16,342 nucleotides of DNA from CAIKLP01 sp039798705. Its GTDB lineage: Bacteria > Bacteroidota > Bacteroidia > Sphingobacteriales > Sphingobacteriaceae. Below the pieces are notes generated by a model, which worked only from the letters and a program-made list of their open reading frames with translations, did not search any database and was not told the origin of the DNA. The position numbers were made by a program, and so were the translations under genes. Below, piece by piece: positions 7,035 through 13,980 of this stretch. Every line of letters starts with the position of its first letter. The first letter of the stretch is position 1. The DNA lies in NCBI GenBank assembly GCA_039798705.1, contig JBDKFN010000040.1, forward strand, positions 1-16,342. The letters run 5' to 3'.

Positions 7035-7451
7035 TTAGTCTATGGTTGCAATGCACTTTAATTCGATTGCAATGGGTGTAGGTAAACAATTGATTTCACA
7101 TGTTGTTCTACATGGTAAATTTTCTTTAAAATACTCAGCATATATTTCGTTGTATTTTTTGAAATCGTCTTTCATGTTGGTTAGAAAAACAGTCACATCA
7201 ACTAAATTTGCCCATGAAGAACCTGCTTCTTCTAAAATTAATTTAACATTGTTAAACACTGATCTGCATTGAGTTTCAATGTCGTAAGACGTAATTTCTC
7301 CTTGTTCATTTAATTCAACACCTGGAATTTTTTTAGTGCCTTTTTCACGGGGTCCAACACCTGATAAAAACAATAAATTTCCTACTCTTCTTGCATGAGG
7401 ATACAAACCAACCGGCTCTGGTGCTTTTGATGAATTGATAATTTCTGACAT
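7035..7451 (-). CDS. nbaF: 2-aminomuconate deaminase, RidA (YjgF/YER057c/UK114) family
   Basis: A 138-aa RidA-fold protein that should form a trimer. It shows the family Arg in LPCRTTCEI (Arg115) and Glu130 in IAIELKCIA. The pattern YPHARRVGNLLFLSG near the N-terminus, and VTVFLTNMKDDFKKYNEIYAEYF in the middle, resemble 2-aminomuconate deaminase (AmnD/NbaF) of Pseudomonas rather than housekeeping RidA. That enzyme converts 2-aminomuconate to 4-oxalocrotonate with release of ammonia. The position 7 nt after the 2-aminomuconate semialdehyde dehydrogenase gene, which makes its substrate, strongly supports this. A generic imine deaminase role is the alternative. Confidence 0.88.
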   Translation of the reverse strand: MSEIINSSKAPEPVGLYPHARRVGNLLFLSGVGPREKGTKKIPGVELNEQGEITSYDIETQCRSVFNNVKLILEEAGSSWANLVDVTVFLTNMKDDFKKYNEIYAEYFKENLPCRTTCEINCLPTPIAIELKCIATID

Positions 7452-7458
7452 ATTCTTT

Positions 7459-8898
7459 TTAATATTTTATACAAATGTTTTTAGGTTCAGTAAAGAAGCG
7501 TAATGCCTCCCATCCACCTTCCCTGCCTACTCCTGAGCTTTTCATTCCACCAAAAGGCGTACGTAAATCTCTTAATAACCAACAGTTCACCCAAATAATT
7601 CCACATTGAATGGCATCTGCCATTTGGTGTGCATTATTTAAATTTTCGGTCCAAATACTGCAAGCTAAACCATACTCGGTTGCGTTGGCATATTGAATTA
7701 CTTCTTCTTTTTGATCGAATGGCATGATGGTTACCACAGGTCCAAAAATTTCTTCCATATTGGTTCTGCAATTATAGCTCAAACCTTCAATTACAGTTGG
7801 TTCTATGAAATATCCATTTTCACATCTACCGCTTGGATTTACTGCATTTCCACCTGCTAATATTTTGCCACCTTCTTGTTTAGCAAGCTCAATATAGGAT
7901 AGTATTTTTTCAAAATGATTTTTAGATACAATGGCTCCCAGGTTTACTTCTTCGTTTGGATCTCCAACTTTTAATGCTTTAACTTTTTCTACAAAAGCGG
8001 TTTTGAACTTTTCATAAATGGGTCTTTCAATCATAATTCTTGAACCACATAAACAAATTTGTCCTTGGTTTTCAAACGATGATCTTAGCACTGTTTTAAG
8101 CATTTTATCAAAATTGCAATCTGCAAAAATGATGGTAGGATTTTTACCACCTAATTCTAAAGACAACTTCTTAAACATAGGTGCAGCAAGGCTTGCAATG
8201 CGTTTACCAGTACTCGTTCCTCCAGTAAATGATATGGCTTTAATACTTGGATGTAATGAAATAACGTCGCCAATTTTAGAACCTAAACCATGAACAATAT
8301 TTAAAACTCCTTTTGGTAAACCTGCCTCAATACAGACTTCAGATAAAAGGTAAGAAGTATAAGGTGTAACCTCTGTAGGTTTTGCAACTACACAATTTCC
8401 AGCAACTAATGCAGGAGCAATTTTCCAAGAAAATAAATACAAAGGTAAGTTCCAAGGAGAAATACATGCAACAACACCTATGGGTCTTCTAGTGGTATAA
8501 TTTACGCCTAAACCCTCCATATAGTGAGATTCAGAATTAAAATGTTGAATGCCGGTTGCAAAAAATCTAAAATTATGAATCGCTCTTGGAATATCTACTT
8601 GTCTGGCTAACCATTGTGGTTTACCATTATCCAACGATTCAGCAATCACAAACTCTTCCATCCTAGCTTCAATTCCAGCAGCAATTTTTTCAATTATTTC
8701 TGCTCTTTTTTCAAAATGCAAATTAGCCCAATCATTACTTGCAGCATTAGCTGCAGCAACTGCTAACTCAATATCATCTGCTTCAGAATCTGGTATAAAT
8801 GAGTATACCTTACCTGTAGCTGGTTCTATATTTTCAAGGTATTTACCCGCTTTTGGTGCAATTAATTCCCCGTTTATATAATTTAGAATTTTCTTCAT
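7459..8898 (-). CDS. nbaE: 2-aminomuconate 6-semialdehyde dehydrogenase (ALDH superfamily)
   Basis: A 479-aa NAD-dependent aldehyde dehydrogenase. The catalytic residues are present: Asn150 in ISPWN, Glu248 in LSLELGGKNP and the nucleophile Cys282 in NQGQICLCGSR. The NAD-binding loop FTGGTSTGK is at 224-232. The C-terminal phrase RDLRTPFGGMKSSGVGREGG is characteristic of the 2-hydroxy-/2-aminomuconate semialdehyde dehydrogenase branch, where its arginine helps bind the substrate carboxylate. It oxidises 2-aminomuconate semialdehyde to 2-aminomuconate, ahead of the spontaneous side-reaction to picolinate. I start it at 8898 (MKKILNYING). A longer in-frame start at 8943 would run 35 nt into the preceding SDR gene and adds residues that do not look like the family. 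The gene follows the SDR stop by 10 nt and precedes the deaminase by 7 nt. Confidence 0.92.
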   Translation of the reverse strand: MKKILNYINGELIAPKAGKYLENIEPATGKVYSFIPDSEADDIELAVAAANAASNDWANLHFEKRAEIIEKIAAGIEARMEEFVIAESLDNGKPQWLARQVDIPRAIHNFRFFATGIQHFNSESHYMEGLGVNYTTRRPIGVVACISPWNLPLYLFSWKIAPALVAGNCVVAKPTEVTPYTSYLLSEVCIEAGLPKGVLNIVHGLGSKIGDVISLHPSIKAISFTGGTSTGKRIASLAAPMFKKLSLELGGKNPTIIFADCNFDKMLKTVLRSSFENQGQICLCGSRIMIERPIYEKFKTAFVEKVKALKVGDPNEEVNLGAIVSKNHFEKILSYIELAKQEGGKILAGGNAVNPSGRCENGYFIEPTVIEGLSYNCRTNMEEIFGPVVTIMPFDQKEEVIQYANATEYGLACSIWTENLNNAHQMADAIQCGIIWVNCWLLRDLRTPFGGMKSSGVGREGGWEALRFFTEPKNICIKY

Positions 8899-8908
8899 TT
8901 CGAATGAA

Positions 8909-9697
8909 TTAAAATGCCATTGTTCTACCACCATCAACTGCAATGCTTTGGCCGTTGATATAAGCAGCAGCAGGGCTAGCCAAAAATGCCGTTAATGCAG
9001 CAACTTCTTCTGGATTACCAAATCTACCAGCTGGAATTTCTGCTAACATTTCAGCTTCAATTTCTGCAATTTGATTATTGGTTTTACTTGCTTTATTTTG
9101 AATGATACTTTCTAATCTAATGGTTTTGGTTGCGCCTGGTAAAACATTATTAACAGTAATGCCGTAAGGTGCAACTTCAAAACTTAAAGTTTTTGCCCAA
9201 CCTGCAACAGCAGCTCTGGTTGCATTTGAAACACCTAAACCTTTTAATGGTTGTTTAACCGATGTAGAAATAATATTGATTATTCTTCCCCAATTATTCT
9301 TTTTCATACCTGGTAAAAAAGCTTGAACCAATGCATGGTTGCATAATAAATGACTTTGGTATGCGGCCATAAATGAATTGATTTCTGCGTCAACAATAGC
9401 ACCTGCCGGAGGTCCACCGGTATTATTTACAAGAATATCGATGTTATTTTGAAGGGCATATTCATTGGCTTTGTACTTTACATGCAGCGAATCTGAAAAA
9501 TCAGCTACCAAGTATTGATGTTTTTGATTTTTACTTAAATCTAATTCAGCTAACACTAATTTTAAAGCTTCCTCATTTCTAGCTACTAAGGTAACATTGG
9601 CCCCTAATTCGGCTAATTCCAAAGCGATGGATTTTCCAATTCCCTGTGTACTTCCACAAACAATTGCATTTTTATTTATTAAAGATAGGTCGATCAT
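8909..9697 (-). CDS. Atypical SDR-fold protein (BKR-like subgroup) of the kynurenine cluster
   Basis: A 262-aa Rossmann-fold protein of the short-chain dehydrogenase/reductase superfamily. The nucleotide-binding glycine motif reads CGSTQGIG (14-21) instead of TGxxxGIG. The NNAG motif reads NNTGGPPAG (91-99), and the C-terminus AAAYINGQSIAVDGGRTM is typical. The active-site region IISTSVKQPLKGLGVSNATRAAV has Ser at 157 and Arg at 161 where classical SDRs carry the catalytic Tyr and Lys. These changes match the FabG-related 'BKR-like' SDR subgroup, which lacks a perfect catalytic tetrad. It is the first gene of the minus-strand operon, just before the semialdehyde dehydrogenase. Its reaction is unknown to me: a reductase acting on a muconate intermediate, or a helper protein, are both conceivable. 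Confidence 0.85.
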   Translation of the reverse strand: MIDLSLINKNAIVCGSTQGIGKSIALELAELGANVTLVARNEEALKLVLAELDLSKNQKHQYLVADFSDSLHVKYKANEYALQNNIDILVNNTGGPPAGAIVDAEINSFMAAYQSHLLCNHALVQAFLPGMKKNNWGRIINIISTSVKQPLKGLGVSNATRAAVAGWAKTLSFEVAPYGITVNNVLPGATKTIRLESIIQNKASKTNNQIAEIEAEMLAEIPAGRFGNPEEVAALTAFLASPAAAYINGQSIAVDGGRTMAF

Positions 9698-9702
9698 AAA
9701 GG

Positions 9703-9733
9703 CAAATATAAATGTATTGTAGTGGTTTTCAGA
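9703..9733 (-). promoter_or_regulatory. Candidate promoter of the minus-strand kynurenine operon
   Basis: On the minus strand, TCTG (9730-9733, near-match to the -33 TTTG) is followed after exactly 19 nt by TATATTTG (9703-9710), a perfect TAnnTTTG -7 box. This is the canonical Bacteroidota promoter spacing. The -7 box ends only 5 nt before the SDR start codon at 9697, so the transcript would be leaderless or nearly so. Confidence 0.6.
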
Positions 9734-9757
9734 ATAAAACTAAAAAAGCTATATTTA
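9726..9757 (+). promoter_or_regulatory. Candidate promoter of the plus-strand kynurenine operon
   Basis: On the plus strand, TTTTC (9726-9730, near-match to -33) is followed after 19 nt by TATATTTA (9750-9757, seven of eight matches to TAnnTTTG). It would start transcription about 35 nt before the dioxygenase ATG at 9797. It lies back to back with the minus-strand promoter and their -33 regions overlap at 9726-9733, so a single regulator could control both arms. I see no clear operator palindrome. Confidence 0.45.
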
Positions 9758-9796
9758 CTGCATTAAACCCATTTTATTTACCTTAATTTAAAGATC

Positions 9797-10321
9797 ATGG
9801 CTATTCAAAAACCCTTCAATTTTAAAGCTTGGATTGACAACAATCGTCATTTACTAAAACCTCCAGTTGGCAATCAATGTGTTTACAAAGACGCAGAAAA
9901 TTTTATTGTGATGGTAGTTGGTGGCCCCAATTCAAGAAAGGATTTTCATTACAATGAAAGCGAAGAATTGTATTTGCAAATTGAAGGTAATATGGTTTTA
10001 AGAATTATTGATGAAGGAAAACAAGTTGATATTCCTATCAATGAAGGTGATATGTTTTTATTGCCACCTAAAACTCCTCATTCTCCTCAAAGACCTGAAA
10101 ATACAGTGGGTTTAGTAATTGAAAAAGTTAGAGAAAATAAAGAAATAGATGGGTTTTTATGGTTTTGTGAAAACTGTAATGAAAAATTATACGAAGAGTA
10201 TTTCGAATTAACAGATATTGTGAAGCAATTACCACCGGTAATGGAAAAGTTTTATTCATCTGAAACAAACCGAGTTTGTAACCATTGCGGTACCGTAATG
10301 CAGCCACCTGTTAAAAAATAA
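9797..10321 (+). CDS. nbaC: 3-hydroxyanthranilate 3,4-dioxygenase
   Basis: A 174-aa cupin dioxygenase that opens the ring of 3-hydroxyanthranilate to 2-amino-3-carboxymuconate semialdehyde (ACMS) using Fe(II) and O2. The iron ligands His51, Glu57 (DFHYNESEELYLQ) and His95 (PKTPHSPQRP) are in place, as are the substrate-binding Arg47 (GGPNSRKDF) and Arg99. The C-terminal rubredoxin-like second metal site of bacterial enzymes is complete, with CENC at 124-127 and CNHC at 161-164. The length matches the bacterial family. It is the first gene of the plus-strand operon; ACMS decarboxylase starts 3 nt after its stop. No Shine-Dalgarno sequence is evident, as is common in Bacteroidota. Confidence 0.97.
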   Translation: MAIQKPFNFKAWIDNNRHLLKPPVGNQCVYKDAENFIVMVVGGPNSRKDFHYNESEELYLQIEGNMVLRIIDEGKQVDIPINEGDMFLLPPKTPHSPQRPENTVGLVIEKVRENKEIDGFLWFCENCNEKLYEEYFELTDIVKQLPPVMEKFYSSETNRVCNHCGTVMQPPVKK

Positions 10322-10324
10322 TTC

Positions 10325-11335
10325 ATGTTAAAAATTGACATCCACACCCATATTATTCCAGAAAAAATGCCCAATTGGGCAGAACGCTTTGGTTACGGTG
10401 GGTTCATAAGTCTAGATCATCATCAACCATGTTGTGCAAAAATGATGATTGATGATAAATTTTTCAGAGAAATTCAAAGTAATTGTTGGGATCCTGAAGT
10501 TAGAATTTCTGAATGCAATCACCATCATATTGATGTACAAGTTTTATCAACTATTCCTGTATTATTTTCTTATTGGGCAAAAGCAAAAGACGCATTAGAA
10601 TTATCAAAATTCTTAAACGACCATATTGCAGATGTTGTAAATCGTTATCCAAAAAGATTTGTGGGATTAGCTACAATTCCATTACAAGATATTGATTTAG
10701 CAATATTAGAATTACAAAGATGCGTGAAAGAGCAAGGTTTTGCAGGCGTTCAGATTGGTTCTCATGTAAATGATTTAAACTTAAACAATCCTCATTTTTT
10801 TCCTTTTTATGAAGAAGCGGAAAAATTAGGAGCTGCTATATTTGTTCATCCTTGGGACATGATGGCAAAAGATAAAATGGCAAAATACTGGCTTCCATGG
10901 TTGGTGGGTATGCCAGCTGAATCATCGTTGGCTATTTGTTCAATGATTTTTGGTGGTGTATTTGAAAAATTTCCAAAACTAAGAGTAGCATTTGCTCACG
11001 GTGGTGGTTCTTTTCCTGCAACTATTGGTAGAATAGAACATGGTTTCAATGTTAGACCAGATTTGGTTGCTGTAGATAATCCTATTAATCCAAGAAATTA
11101 TTTATCTAAAATATATTTTGATACGCTGGTACACGATCCGTTAATGATGAATTATTTATTGGATTTAGTAGGTCCGAATCAATTGGCTTTAGGTACAGAT
11201 TACCCATTTCCTTTGGGCGAATTAAGTCCAGGAAAATTAATTGATAGCATGCCATTTAATGACACAATCAAAGAAAGACTTTTCCATGGAACTGCACTGG
11301 AATGGTTAGGTTTGAAAAAAGAACAATTCTTATAA
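10325..11335 (+). CDS. nbaD: 2-amino-3-carboxymuconate-6-semialdehyde decarboxylase (ACMSD)
   Basis: A 336-aa metal-dependent decarboxylase of the amidohydrolase fold. The zinc ligands are visible: the HxH pair His7/His9 in DIHTHIIPE, His175 in FVHPWDM and Asp292 in GTDYPFPLG. His225 in AFAHGGGSFP is the catalytic histidine. The motifs FVHPWDM, HGGGSFPATIGRIEHG and LALGTDYPFPLGE are diagnostic of ACMSD. The enzyme removes CO2 from ACMS to give 2-aminomuconate 6-semialdehyde, which diverts carbon away from quinolinate and NAD synthesis and into degradation. Its presence is the main reason to read the cluster as catabolic. It is placed 3 nt after the dioxygenase and 1 nt before kynureninase. 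Confidence 0.96.
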   Translation: MLKIDIHTHIIPEKMPNWAERFGYGGFISLDHHQPCCAKMMIDDKFFREIQSNCWDPEVRISECNHHHIDVQVLSTIPVLFSYWAKAKDALELSKFLNDHIADVVNRYPKRFVGLATIPLQDIDLAILELQRCVKEQGFAGVQIGSHVNDLNLNNPHFFPFYEEAEKLGAAIFVHPWDMMAKDKMAKYWLPWLVGMPAESSLAICSMIFGGVFEKFPKLRVAFAHGGGSFPATIGRIEHGFNVRPDLVAVDNPINPRNYLSKIYFDTLVHDPLMMNYLLDLVGPNQLALGTDYPFPLGELSPGKLIDSMPFNDTIKERLFHGTALEWLGLKKEQFL

Positions 11336-11336
11336 A

Positions 11337-12596
11337 ATGCAACACGAAAACACTTTATCATACGCTCAAAAATTAGATCAAGAAGACTCTTTAAAAGAAT
11401 TTAGAAAAGAATTTTTATTTCCACAACACAATGGAAAAGATGTAATTTATTTATGTGGAAATTCACTCGGATTACAACCTAAAAATGTAGAAAAATACCT
11501 TTTAGATCAACTTAAAAATTGGTCAACTTATGGTGTGGAAGGGCATTTTAAGTCTGCTACTCCTTGGATGTATTACCAAAAAACCACACAAGAAAGTTTA
11601 GCTAAAATTGTAGGTGCAAAACCAATTGAGGTTGTAGCCATGAATCAATTAACTGTTAACCTACATTTGTTAATGGTGAGTTTTTATAGACCAACTGAAA
11701 AGCGATTCAAAATTATAATGGAAGGCACTGCTTTCCCTTCTGATCAATATGCCATGGAGTCGCAAGTATTACACCATGGTTTTCGTCCAGAAGATGCCAT
11801 TATTGAATTAACTCCTCGTAGTGGCGAGTACACTTTAAGAAAAGAAGATATTCTAGCTGCTATTTCAGAACATGCAGATTCATTGGCTTTGGTAATGATG
11901 GGCGGTGTAAATTATTACAGTGGACAATTTTTTCCATTAGCAGAAATAACAAAAGCTGCACATGCAGCAGGTGCGCTTTGTGGTTTTGATTTAGCACATA
12001 CCTGTGGAAATATTCCATTACAATTACACGAATGGGATGTTGATTTTGCAGCATGGTGTTCCTATAAATATTTAAATTCTAGTCCTGGAGGTATTGCAGG
12101 TATTTACATTCATGAAAAACATGCATTAAACCCTGAAACCCCTCGTTTTGCTGGCTGGTGGGGATACCAAGAATCAACCAGGTTTATCATGAAGAAAGGT
12201 TTTATTCCAGAACCTGGAGCCGAAGGTTGGCAATTAAGTAACGTGCCAGTATTACAAATGGCAGCACATAGAGCTGCTCTTGATTTATTTGATGCTGCAG
12301 GAATAGAAAATTTAAGAACAAAAAGTTTAGCATTAACTAGCTATATGCAATTTGTAATTGAAGAAAAAAACAAATCATTGGGTTATGAAAAATATAAAAT
12401 AATTACCCCACTCAATCCAGCTGAACGAGGTGCTCAAATTTCCATAATTTGTAAAGAAGGTGGAAAAGAAAGCTTCGATAAACTGGTAGAACAAGGAATT
12501 ATAGGTGATTGGCGAGAACCAGAGGTATTAAGGTTCGCTCCTGTTCCTTTATATAATTCGTTTGAGGATGTATTTCAATTTGGTCAAATTATTTAA
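11337..12596 (+). CDS. kynU: Kynureninase
   Basis: A 419-aa PLP-dependent enzyme of the aminotransferase class V fold. It cleaves 3-hydroxykynurenine (or kynurenine) to 3-hydroxyanthranilate (or anthranilate) and alanine. The PLP lysine is Lys244 in WCSYKYLNSSPGG and the ring-nitrogen aspartate is Asp218 in GFDLAHTCGN. The N-terminal IYLCGNSLGLQP and the sequence RFAGWWGYQ (near residue 280) are characteristic of kynureninase, and the length is standard. The presence of kmo downstream suggests 3-hydroxykynurenine as the main substrate. The start follows the ACMSD stop by 1 nt, so translation is probably coupled. Confidence 0.97.
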   Translation: MQHENTLSYAQKLDQEDSLKEFRKEFLFPQHNGKDVIYLCGNSLGLQPKNVEKYLLDQLKNWSTYGVEGHFKSATPWMYYQKTTQESLAKIVGAKPIEVVAMNQLTVNLHLLMVSFYRPTEKRFKIIMEGTAFPSDQYAMESQVLHHGFRPEDAIIELTPRSGEYTLRKEDILAAISEHADSLALVMMGGVNYYSGQFFPLAEITKAAHAAGALCGFDLAHTCGNIPLQLHEWDVDFAAWCSYKYLNSSPGGIAGIYIHEKHALNPETPRFAGWWGYQESTRFIMKKGFIPEPGAEGWQLSNVPVLQMAAHRAALDLFDAAGIENLRTKSLALTSYMQFVIEEKNKSLGYEKYKIITPLNPAERGAQISIICKEGGKESFDKLVEQGIIGDWREPEVLRFAPVPLYNSFEDVFQFGQII

Positions 12597-12609
12597 ATAA
12601 GAATATTTT

Positions 12610-13980
12610 ATGTCAACAGATAAAAAAGTAACATTGATTGGAGCAGGTTTAGTTGGTTCTTTACTTTCAATGTATTTAGCGAAAAGAGGTTATCAAGTAT
12701 CCATATTTGAAAAAAGAGCTGACATGCGAAAAGCAGGTTACGTTGGTGGCCGTTCAATTAATTTAGCTTTAAGCCATAGGGGTTTCAATGGTTTAGAAGC
12801 AATTGGTTTAGCAGAAGAAATAAGAAAAGTTGGTATACCAATGTATGGCCGTGTTTTACACCAAGCAAATGGCGATGTTCAATATCAAGCTTATGGAAAA
12901 GAAGGAGAAGCAATCTATTCTGTTTCTAGAGGAGGATTAAATAAAAAACTAATGGAATTGGCCGATGAAAATCCAAACATCCATTTCACCTTTGAAAAAA
13001 ATTGCATAGATGTTGACATTAAGAATGGCATCTGTCATTTTGAAGACATGCAAACACATGAAAAAACAGCAGTAAATTCTGATTTAATTTTATCTGCTGA
13101 TGGTGCCTTTTCTGCAGCTAGACTTGCATTACAGACAAAATCAGAGCGGTTTGAATACCATCAAACTTATTTAGATCAAGGTTATAAAGAGCTTACAATT
13201 CCAGCTGGACCCAATGGTACATTCTTATTAGAAAAAGAAGCATTACATATATGGCCAAGAAATAAATACATGATGATTGCGTTACCCAATCTTGATGGAT
13301 CGTTTACTTGTACTTTATTTTTCCCATTTGAAGGTGAGGTATCATTTAATGCATTAAAAACTAGAGAACAGGTTAGTGCATTCTTAACGAAAGATTTTCC
13401 AGATGTTGTAGCATTGGCACCTCATGTAGTAGATGAATACATGGCTAATCCGAATGGTTCATTAGTAACTGTAAGGGCCTATCCATGGTCGTTTGAAGGC
13501 AAGGTTGGTTTACTTGGTGATGCTTCCCATGCAATTGTTCCTTTCTTCGGTCAAGGTATGAATGCGGGTTTTGAAGATTGTTTTGAATTGGGTAAATTAA
13601 TGGATTTACACCAAGACGATTGGAAAACAATATTATCAGAATTTCAAATCAGTAGAAAACCAAATGCAGATGCAATTGCTGATATGGCCTTAGAAAATTT
13701 CATTGAGATGCGCGATAAAGTAGCAGATCAAAAATTCTTATTACGCAAAAAAATTGAACAAAAAATCAGTAAAAAATATCCTGAAAATTATATTTCAAAG
13801 TATGCATTAGTCAGTTTTGGAACTGCACCTTATAAAGATGCATTGGCTACTGGTTTTAAGCAGGATGCTTTATTTGAGAAGGTTTTAGCCATTCCATCAA
13901 TTGAGCAAAATTGGGATAGCCCCGAAACTGAGACGAAAATTGATCATTTATTAAAAGAATTTGGATTCATTAATGGATAA
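12610..13980 (+). CDS. kmo: Kynurenine 3-monooxygenase (KMO)
   Basis: A 456-aa flavoprotein hydroxylase that converts L-kynurenine to 3-hydroxykynurenine with NADPH and O2. The FAD dinucleotide motif GAGLVGS is at 11-17. The KMO-typical GGRSINLALSHRG is at 46-58, an FAD-contacting SVSRGGL at 104-110, and the second FAD motif GLLGDASHAIVPFFGQGMNAG at 300-320 is followed by FEDC. The C-terminus lacks the hydrophobic membrane anchor of eukaryotic KMO, so the enzyme should be soluble, as in Pseudomonas. It is the last pathway gene of the plus-strand operon, 13 nt after kynU. Its stop codon overlaps the start of a penicillin-binding protein gene by 8 nt. Confidence 0.97.
   Translation: MSTDKKVTLIGAGLVGSLLSMYLAKRGYQVSIFEKRADMRKAGYVGGRSINLALSHRGFNGLEAIGLAEEIRKVGIPMYGRVLHQANGDVQYQAYGKEGEAIYSVSRGGLNKKLMELADENPNIHFTFEKNCIDVDIKNGICHFEDMQTHEKTAVNSDLILSADGAFSAARLALQTKSERFEYHQTYLDQGYKELTIPAGPNGTFLLEKEALHIWPRNKYMMIALPNLDGSFTCTLFFPFEGEVSFNALKTREQVSAFLTKDFPDVVALAPHVVDEYMANPNGSLVTVRAYPWSFEGKVGLLGDASHAIVPFFGQGMNAGFEDCFELGKLMDLHQDDWKTILSEFQISRKPNADAIADMALENFIEMRDKVADQKFLLRKKIEQKISKKYPENYISKYALVSFGTAPYKDALATGFKQDALFEKVLAIPSIEQNWDSPETETKIDHLLKEFGFING

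Noticed and set aside
8018..8293. 91-codon open frame on the plus strand inside the aldehyde dehydrogenase gene
   Set aside because: It is antisense to a well-conserved enzyme and shows no recognisable domain; treated as a shadow. The other open frames opposite btuG, yafV, nbaF, kynU, kmo and the PBP gene were dismissed for the same reason.
8899..8943. Longer start of the aldehyde dehydrogenase
   Set aside because: It would overlap the SDR gene and precede the family's usual N-terminus; MKKILNYING at 8898 gives the normal length.
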